This document shows positions 62,501-64,000 of a stretch of DNA of 64,000 bases, piece after piece (positions within the stretch are counted from its first letter, which is position 1; each line of letters starts with the position of its first letter). Source of the stretch: Verrucosispora sp. WMMD573 (GTDB lineage Bacteria; Actinomycetota; Actinomycetes; Mycobacteriales; Micromonosporaceae); contig NZ_CP114901.1 in NCBI RefSeq assembly GCF_027497175.1, positions 1,736,001 to 1,800,000 of the forward strand. The letters run 5' to 3'. The notes below the pieces were generated by a model that worked only from the letters and a program-made list of their open reading frames with translations, ran no database searches and had not been told where the DNA came from. A program made the position numbers and the translations under genes.

Positions 62501-63954
62501 GGCGTACAGAGGAACTGCTCGCCCAGTCGCAGCGGCTGGCGCACGAGTTGCAGGAACAGTCGGCGGAGTTGCAGCGGACCAACGCCGAGCTGGAGGACAA
62601 GGCCAAACTGCTGTCGGAGCAGAAGGCGAACATCGAGACCCAGAACCGGGAGATCGAGCTGGCCCGGCTGGGCCTGGAGGACAAGGCGCAGCAGCTCACC
62701 CGGGCCTCGGCGTACAAGTCGGAGTTCCTGGCGAACATGAGCCACGAGCTGCGTACGCCGCTGAACTCGCTGCTGCTGCTGGCCCGGCTGCTGATGGAGA
62801 ACTCCGAGCAGAACCTCACGCCGAAGCAGATCGAGTTCGCCCGCACGATCCACGGCTCCGGATCGGACCTGCTGCGCCTGATCGACGACATCCTGGACCT
62901 CTCCAAGATCGAGGCCGGGCGGATGGACGTCGAGCCGACCGAGGTCCGGTTCACCGAGGTCTGCAACTACGTGGAACAGGCGTTCGCCCCGCAGGCCGAG
63001 GAGAAGGGCCTGGACTTCCAGGTACGCATCGGCAAGGACCTGCCGCCGGCCGTGGTGACCGACGCGCAGCGGCTTCAGCAGGTGCTGCGTAACCTGTTGT
63101 CGAACGCGGTCAAGTTCACCGACAACGGCGCGGTGACCCTGCGTATCTCCCGGGCGCCGGAGCACGCGGTGTTCGACGTGCCGGCGCTGACCAACGCCCG
63201 GCAGGTGATTGCCTTCACGGTGATCGACACCGGCATCGGGATCTCCGACGACAAGCTGTCGCTGATCTTCGAGGCGTTCCAGCAGGCGGACGGGACCACC
63301 AGCCGCCGGTACGGCGGTACCGGGCTGGGCCTGTCGATCAGCCGCGACCTGGCCCGGCTGATCGGAGGCACGATCACGGTCGCGTCGGCACCGGGCCAGG
63401 GCTCGACGTTCACGCTGTACCTGCCGGACGTACTGGCGCCGGACGCGGTGGTGGCACCCGCGCCACCGTCACCGCAGCGGGCGGGTCTGCCGTCGTCGTT
63501 GTTGATGCCGCCGATGGAGCTGCTGTCGGAGGCGCCCGAGGCGCCGAAGACCCGTCAGCTGGACGGCGCGACCGTGCTGATCGTCGACGACGACGTGCGG
63601 AACGTCTTCGCGCTGACCAGCGCGCTCGAACTGCACGGCATGACCGTGTTGTACGCCGACAACGGCACCGACGGGGTTCGCCTGTTGGCCGAACACCCGG
63701 AGGTCGATATCGTCCTGATGGATGCGATGATGCCCGATCAGGACGGATACGAGACAACTCGACAGATCAGGCGCAATCACCGGTTCGCGGACCTGCCGAT
63801 CGTGTTCCTGACGGCGAAGGCGATGCCAGGGGATCGGGAGTCGGCGATCGCGGCCGGGGCCAGCGACTACATCACCAAGCCGGTCGACCTGGACCAGCTG
63901 ATCGAGCTGATGGGTACCTGGATCAGTGGCAGCCGTACCGAGGAGGGCTCGTGA
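59578..63954 (+). CDS. Hybrid histidine kinase with multiple HAMP repeats
   Basis: 1458 residues from ATG 59578 (59581 alternative). A short N-terminal HAMP-like segment precedes seven near-identical 92-residue HAMP units (each with [20 protein letters not shown] and GDLSQKI), residues about 165-805. A GAF domain, a coiled coil, HisKA ([14 protein letters not shown]) and HATPase ([27 protein letters not shown]) follow. A C-terminal receiver domain has Asp in VLMDAMMPD and Lys in YITKPVD. No transmembrane segment; the layout is that of group III (osmosensing-type) kinases. Coupled by GTGA to the next response regulator gene. Confidence 0.93.
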   Translation: MMTTAKQSVTAETSAAADHEAVLTELAEALRRVRGGDLKVRLPRRSGAAGEVADAFNDVVSLQERQHLDLRRISRVVGRDGRLTERLDEEGLDGSWAEGQRAVNSLIDDLGRPTTEIARVIVAVADGDLTQHMALEIDGRPLRGEYLRIGRTVNTMVDQLSSFSNEVTRVAREVGTEGKLGGQADVRGVAGTWKDLTDSVNTMASNLTGQVRSISQVATAVAKGDLSQKITVSARGEVAELADTMNSLTDTLRLFAEQVTRVAREVGTEGKLGGQAEVPGVAGTWKDLTDSVNSMASNLTAQVRNIAQVSTAVARGDLSQKITVAAQGEILELKDTVNTMVDQLSSFADEVTRVAREVGTEGKLGGQAQVRGVSGTWRDLTENVNQLAGNLTSQVRNISQVSTAVAKGDLSQKITVDARGEILELKSTVNTMVDQLSSFADEVTRVAREVGTEGKLGGQAQVKGVSGTWRDLTDNVNSMASNLTSQVRNIASVTTAVARGDLSQKITVDARGEILELKSTVNTMVDQLSSFADEVTRVAREVGTEGNLGGQAQVKGVSGTWRDLTDNVNSMASNLTAQVRNIAQVSTAVARGDLSQKITVDARGEILELKSTVNTMVDQLSSFADEVTRVAREVGTEGKLGGQAQVRGVAGTWRDLTDNVNSMASNLTSQVRNIASVTTAVANGDLSQKITVDAQGEILELKNTVNTMVDQLSSFADEVTRVAREVGTEGKLGGQAQVKGVSGTWRDLTENVNQLASTLTTQLRAIARVSTSVTRGDLTQRIAVKAQGEVAELKDNINQMIVTLRETTHKNAEQGWLDSNLARIGGLLQGQRDLGEVCRMIMQEVTPLVDAQLGAFFLVDNSEGVMRLRLTASYGYVSRGHDVTFGPGEGLVGQAALSRRTIRVGAVPDGRITLRSGLADTPPADLVVLPVLFEGELLGVIEFATVTPFSELHLSFLERLVSTIGIAVNTIQANRRTEELLAQSQRLAHELQEQSAELQRTNAELEDKAKLLSEQKANIETQNREIELARLGLEDKAQQLTRASAYKSEFLANMSHELRTPLNSLLLLARLLMENSEQNLTPKQIEFARTIHGSGSDLLRLIDDILDLSKIEAGRMDVEPTEVRFTEVCNYVEQAFAPQAEEKGLDFQVRIGKDLPPAVVTDAQRLQQVLRNLLSNAVKFTDNGAVTLRISRAPEHAVFDVPALTNARQVIAFTVIDTGIGISDDKLSLIFEAFQQADGTTSRRYGGTGLGLSISRDLARLIGGTITVASAPGQGSTFTLYLPDVLAPDAVVAPAPPSPQRAGLPSSLLMPPMELLSEAPEAPKTRQLDGATVLIVDDDVRNVFALTSALELHGMTVLYADNGTDGVRLLAEHPEVDIVLMDAMMPDQDGYETTRQIRRNHRFADLPIVFLTAKAMPGDRESAIAAGASDYITKPVDLDQLIELMGTWISGSRTEEGS
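60072..61990 (+). repeat. Seven 276-bp tandem HAMP-coding repeats
   Basis: The unit beginning GAGGTGACCCGGGTGGCCCG recurs every 276 bp from about 60074 (60074, 60350, 60626, 60902, 61178, 61454, 61730), in frame and with high nucleotide identity between copies 3 to 6. High identity at DNA level suggests recent unequal exchange or gene conversion and is a point where assembly could miscount copies. Confidence 0.9.
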
Positions 63955-64000
63955 CGCAGGTGGCGAAGGCGCTGCTGGTCGATGATCGCCGGGAGAACCT
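63951..64000 (+). CDS. Response regulator, 5' end only
   Basis: GTG 63951 overlaps the kinase stop (GTGA) and opens the frame [17 protein letters not shown], the start of a receiver domain with the paired acidic DD. The gene runs off the window. It is probably the partner of the HAMP kinase, possibly with a phosphatase or kinase output. Confidence 0.75.
   Translation, partial: MTQVAKALLVDDRREN

Overview
The window looks like chromosome from a high-GC actinomycete, most likely a Micromonosporaceae member (Micromonospora/Salinispora type). The basis is very high GC, frequent GTG starts, operons stitched by 4-nt ATGA/GTGA overlaps, a mycothiol-type DinB protein, LuxR/PadR/SpoIIE-type regulators and an actinobacterial stressosome module. 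Genus is inference.

Region 1 (1-12347) is a compact biosynthetic cluster. A lysine-2,3-aminomutase-like radical SAM gene (cut by the left edge) diverges from a translationally coupled run: thioesterase, ProA-like reductase, carrier protein, TrpB-like PLP enzyme lacking the catalytic Glu, BtrH-like acyltransferase, second carrier protein, acyl-CoA-dehydrogenase-like flavoenzyme, phosphopantetheinyl transferase, second BtrH-like acyltransferase and flavin reductase. An amino-acid adenylation enzyme follows after its own strong ribosome site. A convergent LysR regulator and a VOC protein close the cluster. There are two free-standing carrier proteins, a loading enzyme and two cysteine acyltransferases, but no NRPS condensation or PKS domain. 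This suggests that an amino acid is modified while bound to a carrier protein and then transferred, as in the butirosin side-chain logic. I do not recognise the product.

Region 2 (about 12.4-30.1 kb) is mobile or genomic-island DNA around tRNA-Lys(TTT). It holds frameshifted remnants, two tyrosine integrases, one intact tRNA-Lys and two separated tRNA-Lys halves in opposite orientation, plus an IS701-type transposase remnant. Its cargo looks like biological-conflict machinery. First comes an ATPase/STAS-like (DUF4325) pair. Diverging from it is a four-gene ubiquitin-like conjugation cassette (Ubl, E2-like, JAB peptidase, E1-like). Then comes a five-gene GTPase/caspase system (helical GASH-type protein, two P-loop GTPases, a GAP1-type adaptor and a caspase) in which adaptor and caspase share a C-terminal effector-associated domain. 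The halves of tRNA-Lys imply that 15272-30078 was inverted after insertion.

Region 3 (30.1-40.7 kb) is ordinary chromosome: DUF1772 protein, epimerase, secreted beta-helix lipoprotein, PadR-ABC operon, PP2C phosphatase, a minimal LuxR-ATPase, MscL, and a GntR/MFS divergent pair. A family of GATCA[A/T]GAAGTT palindromes sits at gene ends.

Region 4 (40.7-46.9 kb) is a stressosome-like signalling operon: STAS antagonist, RsbR, RsbS, RsbT, RsbX-like phosphatase, histidine kinase and response-regulator phosphatase. Region 5 (46.9-64 kb) holds AraC and DinB genes, a second PadR-ABC operon with a 27-bp palindrome at its start, a two-component system, DUF998, an S9 peptidase, an FAD oxidase subunit-like protein, a GAF-PP2C phosphatase and a very large kinase with seven near-identical HAMP repeats. 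The right edge cuts the next response-regulator gene.
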